The notes under the pieces were generated by a model. It saw nothing but the letters and a program-made list of their open reading frames with translations, was not told where the DNA came from and made no database searches. 64,000 bases of DNA. Origin: Azorhizobium caulinodans ORS 571. Its GTDB lineage: Bacteria; Pseudomonadota; Alphaproteobacteria; Rhizobiales; Xanthobacteraceae. The position numbers and the translations under genes are program-made. Location: contig NC_009937.1 of assembly GCF_000010525.1 (NCBI RefSeq), positions 1,617,501 through 1,681,500 of the forward strand. Direction: 5' to 3'. Position 1 is the stretch's first letter. Each line of letters opens with the position of its first letter. Below are positions 18,978-31,604 of the stretch, piece by piece.

Positions 18978-19733
18978 CTATCGCTTCATGTTCAGCACGA
19001 CATCGAGCATTTCGATGCCCATGCGGACCGTTCTGAAATTGGCCATGAAGCTCGCCTGTGAGGTCACGAGGTCGGTCATCTCCGTGGCCATGTCCACGTT
19101 CGAATCTTCCAGATAGCCCGCACGGATGGTGCCGGGGCCCTGGCCGCTGACGAACGTGCGGGCCGGTCCCGAGGCGCTGCCGGGCTGGAAGGCATCTCCG
19201 GCCACCGGCGTCATGCCGTCCGGGTTGGCGGTGGTCGCCAGAGGGATGCGATAGAGGGCCTGCGACCGGCCATCGGCGTCGGTTGAGGCGAGCGTGCCGT
19301 CCGCGCCGACCTTCAGGGACGACGCTTGCTCGGCGGTGAGCTGCACGGGCGTAGGCGCACCGCCGCCGTTCGGCGTGGCCATCAACGCATAGCCGGCGGC
19401 ATTCTTGAGCTGGCCGGACTGCGCATCGAAGGCGAAATTGCCGGACCGGGTGAGCAGCGTGTTGCCTTTCCCGTCCGAGACCATGAAGAAGCCGTCGCCC
19501 GACACCATCATGTCGGTCGGGGAACCCGTGGCGGAAGCCGTGCCGGCGCTCGAGATGTAATGACGCAGACCCGTCGCGACGCCGGCACCCGCGGGCGCCG
19601 ATGTGGTCTCGGCCGCCACCTTGCGGTGGCCGGGCGTCCGTGCATTGGCGGTATTGTCCGCAACGGTCGCCACCTTGACGACCTGCGCCCGCAGGCCCGA
19701 TGCGCCGATGCCGATTACGTCTGCTAACGCCAT
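18978..19733 (-). CDS. Orphan flagellar basal-body rod/hook-like protein
   Basis: This 251-residue protein has the two-ended architecture of FlgE/FlgF/FlgG. The N-terminal rod motif is ASGLRAQVVKVATVADNTANARTPG; the centre contains MVSGDGFFMVSDGKGNTLLTRSGNF; the C-terminal rod motif is GYLEDSNVDMATEMTDLVTSQ followed by MGIEMLDVVLNMKR. It is short, like FlgF or FlgG without the hook insert. The N-terminal motif is degenerate (DNTANARTPG for NNIANVNTPG). No other flagellar gene is in the window. I prefer ATG 19733 with AAGG upstream; a GTG at 19751 is possible. Confidence 0.75.
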   Translation of the reverse strand: MALADVIGIGASGLRAQVVKVATVADNTANARTPGHRKVAAETTSAPAGAGVATGLRHYISSAGTASATGSPTDMMVSGDGFFMVSDGKGNTLLTRSGNFAFDAQSGQLKNAAGYALMATPNGGGAPTPVQLTAEQASSLKVGADGTLASTDADGRSQALYRIPLATTANPDGMTPVAGDAFQPGSASGPARTFVSGQGPGTIRAGYLEDSNVDMATEMTDLVTSQASFMANFRTVRMGIEMLDVVLNMKR

Positions 19734-19864
19734 GACCCTTGTCCGTCTCACCCCGTAGGGCGCGATGGCGTTTAGCCTAACACATCTCTTCGGTCATTGC
19801 TCGCCATGTTGCCGCAAAGGCACCTGCTTTTGACGGCTGTTGCCTCCCGCTTGCGTGCACCGCG

Positions 19865-20587
19865 TCAGTGCAGGCCACCGACCCCCAGCAGGCGCTCCAC
19901 CGTGTCCTGATCGGCGGTCAGGGCCTGTGGCGTGCCGGACCATGCCAGACGGCCGCGCTCCAGCACGATCACATGGTCCGCGAAGTCGAGGGCCATCTGG
20001 ATGCGCTGCTCCACCAGAAGGATGGTGGTGTCGCCGGTGCGGGCGAGCTCTGCGAAGGCCTCCATCAGCTCCTCGCAGATCACCGGGGCGAGGCCCTCCA
20101 GCGGCTCGTCCAGCAGGAGGACCGTTGGCCGGCCGAGGATGGTGCGGGCGGTGGAGAGCATCTGCTGCTCGCCCCCGGAGAGTTGCGTGCCGAGGTTGCG
20201 CCGCCGCTCCTTGAGGCGCGGGAAGAGCGCATAGGCCTCTTCCAGTGCGCTCAGGGGACGCTCCTTCAGCCCGACGGACAGGTTTTCCTCCACCGTGAGG
20301 CTAGGGAAGATGGCCCGGGTCTGCGGCACATAACCGAGCCCGGCATGGGCGCGGGAGGCGGTGGAGAGGGGGGTGATGTCCGCGCCGCCGAGCCGGATGC
20401 GCCCGCCATAGCGTTTCGTCTGGCCGGCGAGGCTGGCGAGCAGCGTCGTCTTGCCCATGCCGTTGCGCCCGAGCACGGCAAGGCGCGCGCCCGCCGGCAC
20501 GGCGAAGCTCACGCCTTCCAGCACCCGCGTCGGCCCGTAGCCGGCGCTCAGATCCTCCACCTCAAGCGGCGTGGCCGGCATGGGCAT
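19865..20587 (-). CDS. Liv-type ABC transporter ATPase 2 (LivF/PcaX-like)
   Basis: This cytoplasmic ATPase of about 240 residues has Walker A GRNGMGKTT, signature LSGGEQQMLS and Walker B VLLLDEPLEGLAP, the LivF-type spelling. The start at 20587 (MPMPATPLEVEDLS) or 20581 lies inside the end of the upstream ATPase gene, showing coupling. It is the last gene of a nine-gene leftward operon that begins with pcaDC. In Sinorhizobium meliloti a similar PcaQ-controlled system, PcaMNVWX, imports protocatechuate, and this set is probably its counterpart. Confidence 0.9.
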   Translation of the reverse strand: MPMPATPLEVEDLSAGYGPTRVLEGVSFAVPAGARLAVLGRNGMGKTTLLASLAGQTKRYGGRIRLGGADITPLSTASRAHAGLGYVPQTRAIFPSLTVEENLSVGLKERPLSALEEAYALFPRLKERRRNLGTQLSGGEQQMLSTARTILGRPTVLLLDEPLEGLAPVICEELMEAFAELARTGDTTILLVEQRIQMALDFADHVIVLERGRLAWSGTPQALTADQDTVERLLGVGGLH

Positions 20588-21344
20588 AGCTCCCGAGATA
20601 GGCTTCGCGCACGCGGTCATCGCGGGCCACATCGGCCGGCAGGCCGTCGAAGATGACGGCGCCGGCCGCCAGAACCACCACGCGCTTGGCGAAGCGGAAG
20701 ACGAGATCCATGTCGTGCTCGATCATCAGCACGGCCAGCGAAGCGGGCAGGCCGGCGAGGGCCTGCTCGATGCGTCCGGTGTCGCTCTGGGGCACGCCGG
20801 CGGCGGGCTCGTCCAGCAGCAGCACGCGGGGCTTCAGGGCGAGCGCGATGGCGATCTCCAGCAGGCGCTGCTGGCCATAGGCGATCTCGCGCACCTTGCG
20901 GTGCATGAGATCGTGGAGGCCCAGGGCGACGAGCTGTTCCTCCACCTCCTCCATCACGTCCGGCATGGCGCGGAAGTTGCCGAACATGCGCCCCGAGCGT
21001 CCGGTACGCTGGAGCACGGCAAGCGCCACATGCTCGGCGGGCGTCATCTCCAGGAACAGGCGCGTCACCTGAAAAGAGCGCACCAAGCCCCGGCGCACGC
21101 GGCCGATGGGATCGAGCCGGTTGACGCTCTCGCCGTTCAGCCGCACCTCGCCCGCATCCGCCTTGAGGGCGCCGGTAACGAGATTGACGAAGGTTGTCTT
21201 GCCGGCACCGTTCGGGCCGATCAGCGCCATGCGATCGCCGGGCCGCAGAGACAGGGAGACGTCATTGGTCACCCGGAGGCCGCCGAAATTCTTCGCCAGA
21301 TGCACCACCTCGAAGACGGGGGCGGGCGTGTCCTGCGCGCTCAT
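20562..21344 (-). CDS. Liv-type ABC transporter ATPase 1 (LivG/PcaW-like)
   Basis: The protein has 260 residues from the ATG at 21344 (MSAQDTPAPVFEVVHLAKNFGG). Walker A is GPNGAGKTT and Walker B VLLLDEPAAGVPQSD; the signature region reads YGQQRLLEIAIAL, the usual LivG variant. The ATG overlaps the livM-like stop by four bases. It pairs with the second ATPase to power the two permeases. The long frame that continues to 22145 upstream of this ATG is an out-of-frame reading of the permease gene. Confidence 0.9.
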   Translation of the reverse strand: MSAQDTPAPVFEVVHLAKNFGGLRVTNDVSLSLRPGDRMALIGPNGAGKTTFVNLVTGALKADAGEVRLNGESVNRLDPIGRVRRGLVRSFQVTRLFLEMTPAEHVALAVLQRTGRSGRMFGNFRAMPDVMEEVEEQLVALGLHDLMHRKVREIAYGQQRLLEIAIALALKPRVLLLDEPAAGVPQSDTGRIEQALAGLPASLAVLMIEHDMDLVFRFAKRVVVLAAGAVIFDGLPADVARDDRVREAYLGSYAHAGHAA

Positions 21345-22339
21345 GGGCGGGCCCTCCGGCGGGCGATCCAGTCGGCGGCGGTGCCATAGAGGCCCTTGGG
21401 CGCGAACAGCACGGTGGCGATCAGCAGCAGGCCCACCACGGTGAGCCAATGGAAGGGATTGGCGGCGGAGACGAAGTCCTCGAACAAAGTGAAGACCACC
21501 GTTCCCACCAGCGCGCCGAAGAGCGATCCCGTGCCACCGAGCACCAGCATCACCAGCGCTTCCGCCGACTGGGTGAAGGAGAGGCTGTCGAGGGCCACCA
21601 CCTGCGTGGAGATGGCGTTCAGCGCGCCGCCGATGCCCGCCACGGCGCCGGAGATGACGTACATCTTCAGCAGTGCCGCCTTGGGCGAGGCGCCCATGGC
21701 CTGGATGCGCACCGGATCTTCCTTGATGCCCCGGCACAGCATGCCGAAGGGCGAGCGCACCAGCAGCCGCAGGACGATGAGCGTCAGCAGCAGCAGGCCC
21801 ACCGCATAGAGATAGGCGGTGTGGCCGTAGAGATCGAATTCGAAGCGCCCGAACAACGGGCCGGTGGTGACGCCCGAGAGGCCGTCGCTGCCGCCGGTCC
21901 AGCCGGAGGCCTTGTTGGCGAATTCGTGGAAGAGATAGACGAGCGCAATGGAGAGCACGAGTTGCGGCAGGCCGTGGGCACGCAGGATCACCACCCCGCA
22001 CACAAGCCCCGCGAGTGCCCCGCCGACCAGCCCGATGCCGGTCATGGCCAGCGGATCCTCGATGCCGTAGCGCGCCGATGCGATGCCCGCCGCATAGGCG
22101 CCGGCCCCATAGAGCGCCGCATGGCCGAGCGTCGCGACGCCGCAATAGCCGGTGACGAGATCGAGCGAGAGCACGAGGAAGGCGATGGCAATGAGGCGGG
22201 TGAGCAGCGCCAGATTGTCCGGGAACAGTAGATAGCCGAGCCCGGCCAGCGCCAGCAGGAGGGCGAAGGCCAGCGGACCAGCGCCGAGAGCCGGGCGGCC
22301 TGCTGCGGCGGCGAGAGGGGCGGTCATGGTGCGGTCCAT
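21341..22339 (-). CDS. Liv-type ABC transporter permease 2 (LivM/PcaV-like)
   Basis: This 332-residue inner-membrane permease has about ten helices and the LivM marks LDLVTGYCGVATLGHAALYGAGAYAAG near the N-terminus and SPFGMLCRGIKEDPVRIQAMG (the EAA-like cytoplasmic loop). It starts one base after the stop of the preceding permease; a second ATG at 22327 is also possible. Confidence 0.9.
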   Translation of the reverse strand: MDRTMTAPLAAAAGRPALGAGPLAFALLLALAGLGYLLFPDNLALLTRLIAIAFLVLSLDLVTGYCGVATLGHAALYGAGAYAAGIASARYGIEDPLAMTGIGLVGGALAGLVCGVVILRAHGLPQLVLSIALVYLFHEFANKASGWTGGSDGLSGVTTGPLFGRFEFDLYGHTAYLYAVGLLLLTLIVLRLLVRSPFGMLCRGIKEDPVRIQAMGASPKAALLKMYVISGAVAGIGGALNAISTQVVALDSLSFTQSAEALVMLVLGGTGSLFGALVGTVVFTLFEDFVSAANPFHWLTVVGLLLIATVLFAPKGLYGTAADWIARRRARP

Positions 22340-22340
22340 C

Positions 22341-23204
22341 CTATTTCGCCCTTGCGATCAGCCCGCGGGGGAACAGGCACACGATGGCGATGACGGCGAG
22401 ATAGAAGAAGAACTCGCCATATTCCGGCGAGAGATAGCGCCCCGTGGTGTCGATGGCGCTCAGCAGCAGGCAGGCGAGGAGCGCGCCGGGAATGGAGCCG
22501 GTGCCGCCCACCGACACCACCACCAGGAACGTCACCATGTAGCGCAGGGCGTAATAGGGCTCGACCGGCAGCAGTTCGGCGCCCACGACGCCGCCGAAGG
22601 CCGCGAGCCCCACCGCCGCCGCGAAGCTCACCGCATAGACCACCTGCGTGCGCACGCCGAGAGCGGCAGCCATGGCGGCATTGTCCACCGAGGCGCGCAG
22701 CTTCACGCCGAAGCGGGTCTTCTCGATGAGGAACCACAGCGCCGCCGCGACCGCGAGCCCGCACACGATGGCGAACACCCGCTGGGCCCCGATGGTGCGG
22801 AAGCCGAGGTCGACGGGCTCCCGCAGCGTTTGGGGCAGGGGAATGGTCTTCAGCGTCGGGCCGAACACATAGTTGGCGATGCCGATGATGCAGAAGGTAA
22901 TGCCGATGGTCATCAGCACCTGCGTCAGCTCCGGCGCGCCATAGATGCGCCGGTAGAGCAGGCGTTCGATGGGGATGGCGATGGCCACCGTGCCCACCAC
23001 CGCCAGCAGTACGGCGACCCCGTAGCCGAGGCCGAGATCGCGCGCCGCATAGGAGGCGATGTAGCCGCCGATCATGGCGAAGGCGCCGTGGGCGAGGTTC
23101 GTCACCCGCATCAGCCCCATGGTGACGGAGAGGCCGATGGAGATGACGAACAGCACCATGCCATAAGCCAGCGCATCGACGCCGATGCTGAGCACCGTCT
23201 GCAT
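22341..23204 (-). CDS. Liv-type ABC transporter permease 1 (LivH/PcaN-like)
   Basis: This 287-residue inner-membrane permease carries the LivH signatures GLMRVTNLAHGAFAMIGGYIAS and FGVKLRASVDNAAMAAALG. About eight helices are visible. It follows the binding-protein gene after 28 bases in the pca operon and forms the membrane channel with the second permease. Confidence 0.9.
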   Translation of the reverse strand: MQTVLSIGVDALAYGMVLFVISIGLSVTMGLMRVTNLAHGAFAMIGGYIASYAARDLGLGYGVAVLLAVVGTVAIAIPIERLLYRRIYGAPELTQVLMTIGITFCIIGIANYVFGPTLKTIPLPQTLREPVDLGFRTIGAQRVFAIVCGLAVAAALWFLIEKTRFGVKLRASVDNAAMAAALGVRTQVVYAVSFAAAVGLAAFGGVVGAELLPVEPYYALRYMVTFLVVVSVGGTGSIPGALLACLLLSAIDTTGRYLSPEYGEFFFYLAVIAIVCLFPRGLIARAK

Positions 23205-23232
23205 CAGTTCGTCCTTATCTGCGGTGCGCGGC

Positions 23233-24417
23233 TCACGGGGCCGCCTTCAGGCCGGGGTCGTCCTGCTTCTCGAAGGTGGCGATTTCCTTGTTGTAATAGG
23301 TGCCGTCGGCCGCCTTCGCGACCTCGCGCAGATAGATGTTCTCGGTGATGTGGCGGCTCTCCGCATCGATGCTCACCGGCCCGCGCGGGCTGACCCAGGC
23401 AAGGCCCTTCACCGCGTCCACCGCCTTCTGGGCATCCGGCTTGCCGCCGGTGGCAGCGATCATCTTGGTGATGACATACATGCCGTCATAGGCGGCGACC
23501 GCCGGGAAGCTCAGTTCCACCGGATTGCCGATGGCCTTGCGGGCGGCTTCCACGAAGGCCTTGTTCTCCGGGCTGTCGTGGGCCACCGAATAATGGAAGG
23601 TGGTGAGCATGCCCAGCGCCGCATCCCCCAGCGCCGGCAGGTCGCTCTCCTGCGTGAGATCGCCCGGCGCCAGCAGCTTGATGCCGCCGGACTTCAGGCC
23701 ATTCTCATTGAACGCCTTCACGAAGCCGAGCGTGGTCGGTCCCGAAGGCAGGAAGGCGAACACGGCCTGCGCACCGGAATCCTTCACCCGCTGCATGATG
23801 GGGCTGAAGTCGTTGGTGGAGAGCGGCATGCGCACCGTCTCCACCACCTGCCCGCCGAGCGCGGTGAAGGCGGTCTTGAAGGCGTTTTCCGCATCGACGC
23901 CGGGGCCATAGTCGCTGACCACCGAAATCACCTTCCGGATGCCCTGGTCATACGCGACCTTGGCCATGGGCGTGGAGGTCTGCCAGGTGGTGAAGGAGGT
24001 GCGGACCACCAGCGGGCTCTTGGTGACGATGGCCGAGGTGGCGGCATTCATCACCACCATGGGCACGTTCGCCTGCTTGAGGATGGGCGTCACGGCCATG
24101 GCGTCGGGCGTGAAGTAGAAGCCAGCCAGATACTGCACCTTCTCCTTCACCACCAGTTCCTGCGCCGCCGACTTGGACTGCGCCGGATCGGGCTGGGGCA
24201 CGTCGCGATAGATCACCTCGATGGTGTCGTTGCCGACCTTGTTGCCGTGGGTGGCGAACCAGGCGTCGATGCCGGCCTTGAAATTCTTGCCCTGCAGGGC
24301 GAAGGGGCCGGAAAATGGCCCGATGACACCCACCTTGACCGTCTCGGCCAGCGCGGTGGCAGAGGCGCCGGCCGACAGGGCAAGCGCCAGAGCGGTGGCG
24401 ATGATGCGCGTCCTCAT
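23233..24417 (-). CDS. Liv-type periplasmic binding protein (PcaM-like)
   Basis: This 394-residue periplasmic protein has a Sec signal peptide (MRTRIIATALALALSAGASA, cleavage near ALA-ET at residue 24). The start of the mature fold, VKVGVIGPFSGPFALQGKNFKAG, is typical of the type I aromatic and branched-chain acid binders. Gene order (after pcaB, before four transporter genes) and the PcaQ-headed operon suggest an aromatic acid, probably protocatechuate or 4-hydroxybenzoate, as ligand instead of leucine. That is inference from context. Confidence 0.88.
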   Translation of the reverse strand: MRTRIIATALALALSAGASATALAETVKVGVIGPFSGPFALQGKNFKAGIDAWFATHGNKVGNDTIEVIYRDVPQPDPAQSKSAAQELVVKEKVQYLAGFYFTPDAMAVTPILKQANVPMVVMNAATSAIVTKSPLVVRTSFTTWQTSTPMAKVAYDQGIRKVISVVSDYGPGVDAENAFKTAFTALGGQVVETVRMPLSTNDFSPIMQRVKDSGAQAVFAFLPSGPTTLGFVKAFNENGLKSGGIKLLAPGDLTQESDLPALGDAALGMLTTFHYSVAHDSPENKAFVEAARKAIGNPVELSFPAVAAYDGMYVITKMIAATGGKPDAQKAVDAVKGLAWVSPRGPVSIDAESRHITENIYLREVAKAADGTYYNKEIATFEKQDDPGLKAAP

Positions 24418-24496
24418 TGCGTCCTCCTGCGTCCGCTTGGGCGGGGCCCCGCGTGCGGACAGTCCGGCTGTTGTTGTTCGCGGGCTGCCCTGAGGG

Positions 24497-25561
24497 TCAA
24501 CCGGGTCGGGTGTCGTCGGCTCCGCCGAGGCGGAGGATCGAAAGGGTCAGCGCCTCCGCATGTCGCAAAGCGGCGCCGGTGGCGGCCAGCATATGCGGCA
24601 GGGTGAGCCATTCCAGCGTCCAGGCGGCGCCGGAGCGCTCCTGCTCGTGAACCATGGCCTGCTGGAGGGCGGAAGCCTGCACCGCATTGAAGCGGGCGAG
24701 AGCCACCAGCGTCTCTGCCGCCACGGGGTTCTGCTTGTGCGGCATGGCGGAGGAGCCGCCGCCGCCGCTCAGCGTGATGTCATCGCCCGCCTGCGCCATG
24801 AGGGCGATGTCCTGCCCCATCTTGCCGAGGCCGCCGGTGATGAGCGCGAGCAGATGGCCGAGATCGGTGATCACGGTGCGCGTGCTATGCCACTGCGGCG
24901 TATCCTCAAGGTCGAGTTCAGCGGCCAGCGCCGCCCGTACCTGCGCGCCCTTGCCCTCCAGCCCCTCCAGCGTGCCGACGGCGCCGCCGAACTGCACCGG
25001 AAAGGACAGCCGGTCGAGCCGCAGCATGAGCGGCGCCAGCGGCCCGGACCAACTGCGCAGGCGGTCCGATACCGTGATCGGCAGGGCCGCCTGCATGCGG
25101 GTGTGGCCCATCAAGGCCCGTTCTCCGAAGGCGGCGTCCAGCGCCGCGAGTCGGGCAAGGATGGCGCCGAGGCGGGTGCAAAAGCGCGCCGCCAGCGGCT
25201 TCAGCCGCAGCATCAGGCTGGTATCGATCACGTCCTGGCTGGTGGCGCCGCGATGGACATGGGGGGCGGCCTCCGGGCCGACCGCCGCGCGCAACGCGCG
25301 CACCAGCGCCGGCACCACCACGCCATCGCTGGCCACACCCCGTGCCAGCGCCGCCACATCCGGCTGGAACTGCACACAAACGGTGGCGATGGTCTCGGCC
25401 GCCTCGGCGGGGATGAGGCCATGGATTGCCTCCGCCCGCGCAAGCGCTGCCTCGAAGGCGAGCATGGCCCTGATGTCCGCCTCCGCGCACAGCGCCGCTT
25501 CCACCTCGGCATCGCCGAGGAAGTCGCGGAGGAGGGCGTTATCGAACGGCGAAAGGCTCAT
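24497..25561 (-). CDS. pcaB: 3-carboxy-cis,cis-muconate cycloisomerase
   Basis: The protein has 354 residues. It lactonises 3-carboxymuconate, the product of protocatechuate 3,4-dioxygenase, to 4-carboxymuconolactone. It belongs to the fumarase/aspartase superfamily: region one HVHRGATSQDVIDTS, region three GGGGSSAMPHKQNPVAAE, the flexible signature loop. The protein is at the short end for the family, as in rhizobial PcaB. It is preceded by a 75-base gap after pcaG and followed by the transporter genes. Confidence 0.93.
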   Translation of the reverse strand: MSLSPFDNALLRDFLGDAEVEAALCAEADIRAMLAFEAALARAEAIHGLIPAEAAETIATVCVQFQPDVAALARGVASDGVVVPALVRALRAAVGPEAAPHVHRGATSQDVIDTSLMLRLKPLAARFCTRLGAILARLAALDAAFGERALMGHTRMQAALPITVSDRLRSWSGPLAPLMLRLDRLSFPVQFGGAVGTLEGLEGKGAQVRAALAAELDLEDTPQWHSTRTVITDLGHLLALITGGLGKMGQDIALMAQAGDDITLSGGGGSSAMPHKQNPVAAETLVALARFNAVQASALQQAMVHEQERSGAAWTLEWLTLPHMLAATGAALRHAEALTLSILRLGGADDTRPG

Positions 25562-25636
25562 GTCGTCCCTGATCTGTCCACCACGCTCAGTGGCGCGGCG
25601 CTGGCCGAGGCGGGCGGCGGGGCCGCCCGTTTCTCC

Positions 25637-26250
25637 TCATATATCGAGAAAGACCGTTTCCTTCTCGCCCTGGAGATGGATGTCGAACACATAATCCGGG
25701 GCCGCACCGCCGGCGATCAGCGTCGCCACCCGTTCGCGATGCTCGACGCGGGCGAGCAGGGGGTCGGCGGCATTGGCCTCCGTCTCCTCCGGAAAATACA
25801 TGCGGGTGTGGAGGCCGATGTTGATGCCCCGCGCCACGATCCAGAAGGTGATGTGCGGCGCCATCCTGCGCCCGTCCTTGAAGGGCACGCGGCCGGGCTT
25901 GATGGTCTCGAAGCGGTAGAGGCCGTCTTCTGCCCGCGCCGGGCAGCGGCCCCAGCCGGCAAAGTTCGGGTCCGCGGTACCCCGCAGCTCCGAGGGGCTG
26001 TTGTAGAGCCCCGCCGCGTCGGCCTGCCAGATCTCCACAACGGCGTCACGCAGGGGCGCACCCGCGCCGTCCACCACGCGGCCGCTGACGGTGATCCGTT
26101 GGCCGAGGGTCTTTTCATTGACCATGGCGGTGCCGAGATCGGTCGGAAAGATGCCCTCGATGCCGCAGAAATTCGGCGTGAGGCCGATGTGGACATAAGG
26201 TCCCGCCGTCTGGGAGGGCGTTTCCTTCAGATAACCGAGGTTCTGGACCA

Positions 26251-26251
<1 letters not shown>
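25637..26251 (-). CDS. pcaG: Protocatechuate 3,4-dioxygenase alpha subunit
   Basis: This 204-residue structural and substrate-shaping subunit of the intradiol dioxygenase cleaves protocatechuate to 3-carboxymuconate. The fold motifs GYLKETPSQTAGPYVHIGL and DPNFAGWGRCP match PcaG. The region APHITFWIVARG corresponds to the HIH iron site of PcaH but has lost the iron ligands, as alpha subunits do. Its start overlaps the pcaH stop by one base. Confidence 0.96.
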
Positions 26252-28331
<2,080 letters not shown>

Positions 28332-28400
28332 GGGCAGCTCCTCCGTGCTCAATTTCGTCGTTTGAAGGCCCCGCGTAAAATGATATTTCCGGAACGATCT

Positions 28401-28416
28401 ATAACCTGAGGGTTAT
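28401..28416. promoter_or_regulatory. PcaQ binding site between pcaDC and pcaQ
   Basis: ATAACC-TGAG-GGTTAT is a perfect 16-base palindrome matching the known rhizobial PcaQ motif ATAACC-N4-GGTTAA at all but the last base. It lies about 70 bases upstream of the pcaDC start and directly before pcaQ, as expected for activation of the operon and self-control. Confidence 0.85.
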
Positions 28417-28420
28417 GTGG

Positions 28421-29347
28421 ATGATCGATCCCCGCATCAAGTTCCGCCATCTCCAGACGCTGATGGAAGTGGCGCGCCAGAAGAGCGTGGGCAAGGCCGC
28501 GCAGGCGCTCCATGTCAGCCAGCCGGCGGTGACCAAGACAGTGCGGGAGCTGGAGGAGGTGCTTGGGGCGGCGCTGTTCGAACGCGAGGGGCGGGGCATC
28601 CGGCTGACGCGGGCGGGGGAGGTGTTTCTCCACCACGCGGGTGCGGCCCTCGCCGCCGTACGGCAGGGGCTCGATTCCGTTTCCCACGAGCGGGCGGGGG
28701 CCGCCCCCTTGCTGCGGATTGGCGCGCTGCCCACCGTCTCCACCCGCATCATGCCGCCAGCCATGGCGCTGTTTCTCAAGGCCCAGCCCTGGAGCCGTGT
28801 GAAGATCGTGACAGGCGAGAATTCCGTTCTCCTCGAACAGCTTCGGGTCGGCGATCTCGATCTGGTGGTGGGCCGCCTCGCCGCGCCCGAAAAAATGGCG
28901 GGCTTTTCCTTCGAGCATCTCTATTCCGAGCCGGTGGTGTTCGCCGTGCGGCGCGGCCATCCGCTCCTGGGGGGGCAGGCGGTGCCGTTCGATGACATCG
29001 CCCGCTATCCCGTGCTGATGCCGACCGCCGGCTCCATCATCCGCCCCATCGTGGACAGCTATCTGATCGGCAACGGGATTTCAGCCCTGCCCAACCAGGT
29101 TGAGACGGTGTCCGACGCCTTCGGACGGGCCTTCGTGCGGGCGAGCGACGCGGTCTGGATCATCTCCGAGGGCGTGGTGGCGCAGGATATCGCCGAAGGC
29201 CTTCTGGGCCGTTTGCCGGTGGATACGGGCAGCACACGGGGGCCGGTCGGCCTGACCGTGCGGGCGGGGGAAACACCCTCCTTCCCCTTGGCCCTGCTGG
29301 TTGATTTCATCCGCGAGGCGGCGCGGGACGTGTTGGCAATGGCTTGA
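28421..29347 (+). CDS. pcaQ: LysR-family activator of the protocatechuate operon
   Basis: The protein has 308 residues. The N-terminal winged helix-turn-helix (about 6-65, HLQTLMEVARQKSVGKAAQALHVSQPAVTKTVRELE) is followed by a type-2 periplasmic-fold inducer domain. The start MIDPRIKFRHLQ matches PcaQ proteins; an ATG at 28415 lies inside the operator and is less likely. PcaQ responds to protocatechuate or carboxymuconate intermediates in rhizobia. It is divergent from the operon it should control. Confidence 0.93.
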   Translation: MIDPRIKFRHLQTLMEVARQKSVGKAAQALHVSQPAVTKTVRELEEVLGAALFEREGRGIRLTRAGEVFLHHAGAALAAVRQGLDSVSHERAGAAPLLRIGALPTVSTRIMPPAMALFLKAQPWSRVKIVTGENSVLLEQLRVGDLDLVVGRLAAPEKMAGFSFEHLYSEPVVFAVRRGHPLLGGQAVPFDDIARYPVLMPTAGSIIRPIVDSYLIGNGISALPNQVETVSDAFGRAFVRASDAVWIISEGVVAQDIAEGLLGRLPVDTGSTRGPVGLTVRAGETPSFPLALLVDFIREAARDVLAMA

Positions 29348-29369
29348 GCCGCGCCGCGGATGATACTCC

Positions 29370-31148
<1,779 letters not shown>

Positions 31149-31592
31149 GTGGACCGACGTATCTATCTGTTGAACGGGCCAAATCTCAATCTGCTGGGGC
31201 AGCGCGAGCCGGCCATCTATGGCACCGCCACGCTGAAGGAGATTGCCGACCGCAGCGCGGAGAAGGGCCGGACGCTCGGCTATGACATCGAATTTCGCCA
31301 GACGAATTTCGAGGGCGAGCTGGTTGAGAGCGTGCACGAGGCGCGGGCGCAGGCCTGCGGCATCATCATCAATCCCGCCGGCTATACCTTTACGTCCGTG
31401 GCGTTGCTGGATGCGCTGAAGATGTTCGACGGGCCGAAGATCGAACTGCACATCTCCAACGTCCATGCCCGCGAGAGCCTCTATCACAAGTCGCTCGTCT
31501 CGCCGGTGGTCACGGGCATCATCATTGGCTTCGGCGCGGCCGGTTATGAACTCGCCATCGAGGCCATGGCGCGCCTTGTGCCGGCGGCGTAA
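31149..31592 (+). CDS. aroQ: Type II 3-dehydroquinate dehydratase
   Basis: This 147-residue dodecameric enzyme interconverts 3-dehydroquinate and 3-dehydroshikimate. The motifs are LLNGPNLNLLGQREPAIYG (catalytic Tyr24, Arg19), NPAGYTFTSVALLDAL and ELHISNVHARE (catalytic His). The start is a GTG preceded by GGGGAGGGCGAGG. Its neighbours (shikimate-dehydrogenase-family enzyme, QuiC) indicate a catabolic role (QuiB-like) in quinate breakdown instead of, or besides, aromatic amino acid synthesis. Confidence 0.95.
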   Translation: MDRRIYLLNGPNLNLLGQREPAIYGTATLKEIADRSAEKGRTLGYDIEFRQTNFEGELVESVHEARAQACGIIINPAGYTFTSVALLDALKMFDGPKIELHISNVHARESLYHKSLVSPVVTGIIIGFGAAGYELAIEAMARLVPAA

Positions 31593-31604
31593 CAGCGCCG
31601 GCCG

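Noticed and set aside
20562-22145. A 527-residue frame that would fuse extra sequence to the LivG-like ATPase
   Set aside because: Residues before MSAQDTPAPVFE are an out-of-frame reading of the permease gene; the ATG at 21344 overlaps the permease stop in the usual coupled way.
25592-25640. GC-rich hairpin between pcaG and pcaB as a terminator
   Set aside because: It has a short stem, no T-run on the transcribed strand and lies inside an operon whose genes belong together; at most a processing signal.
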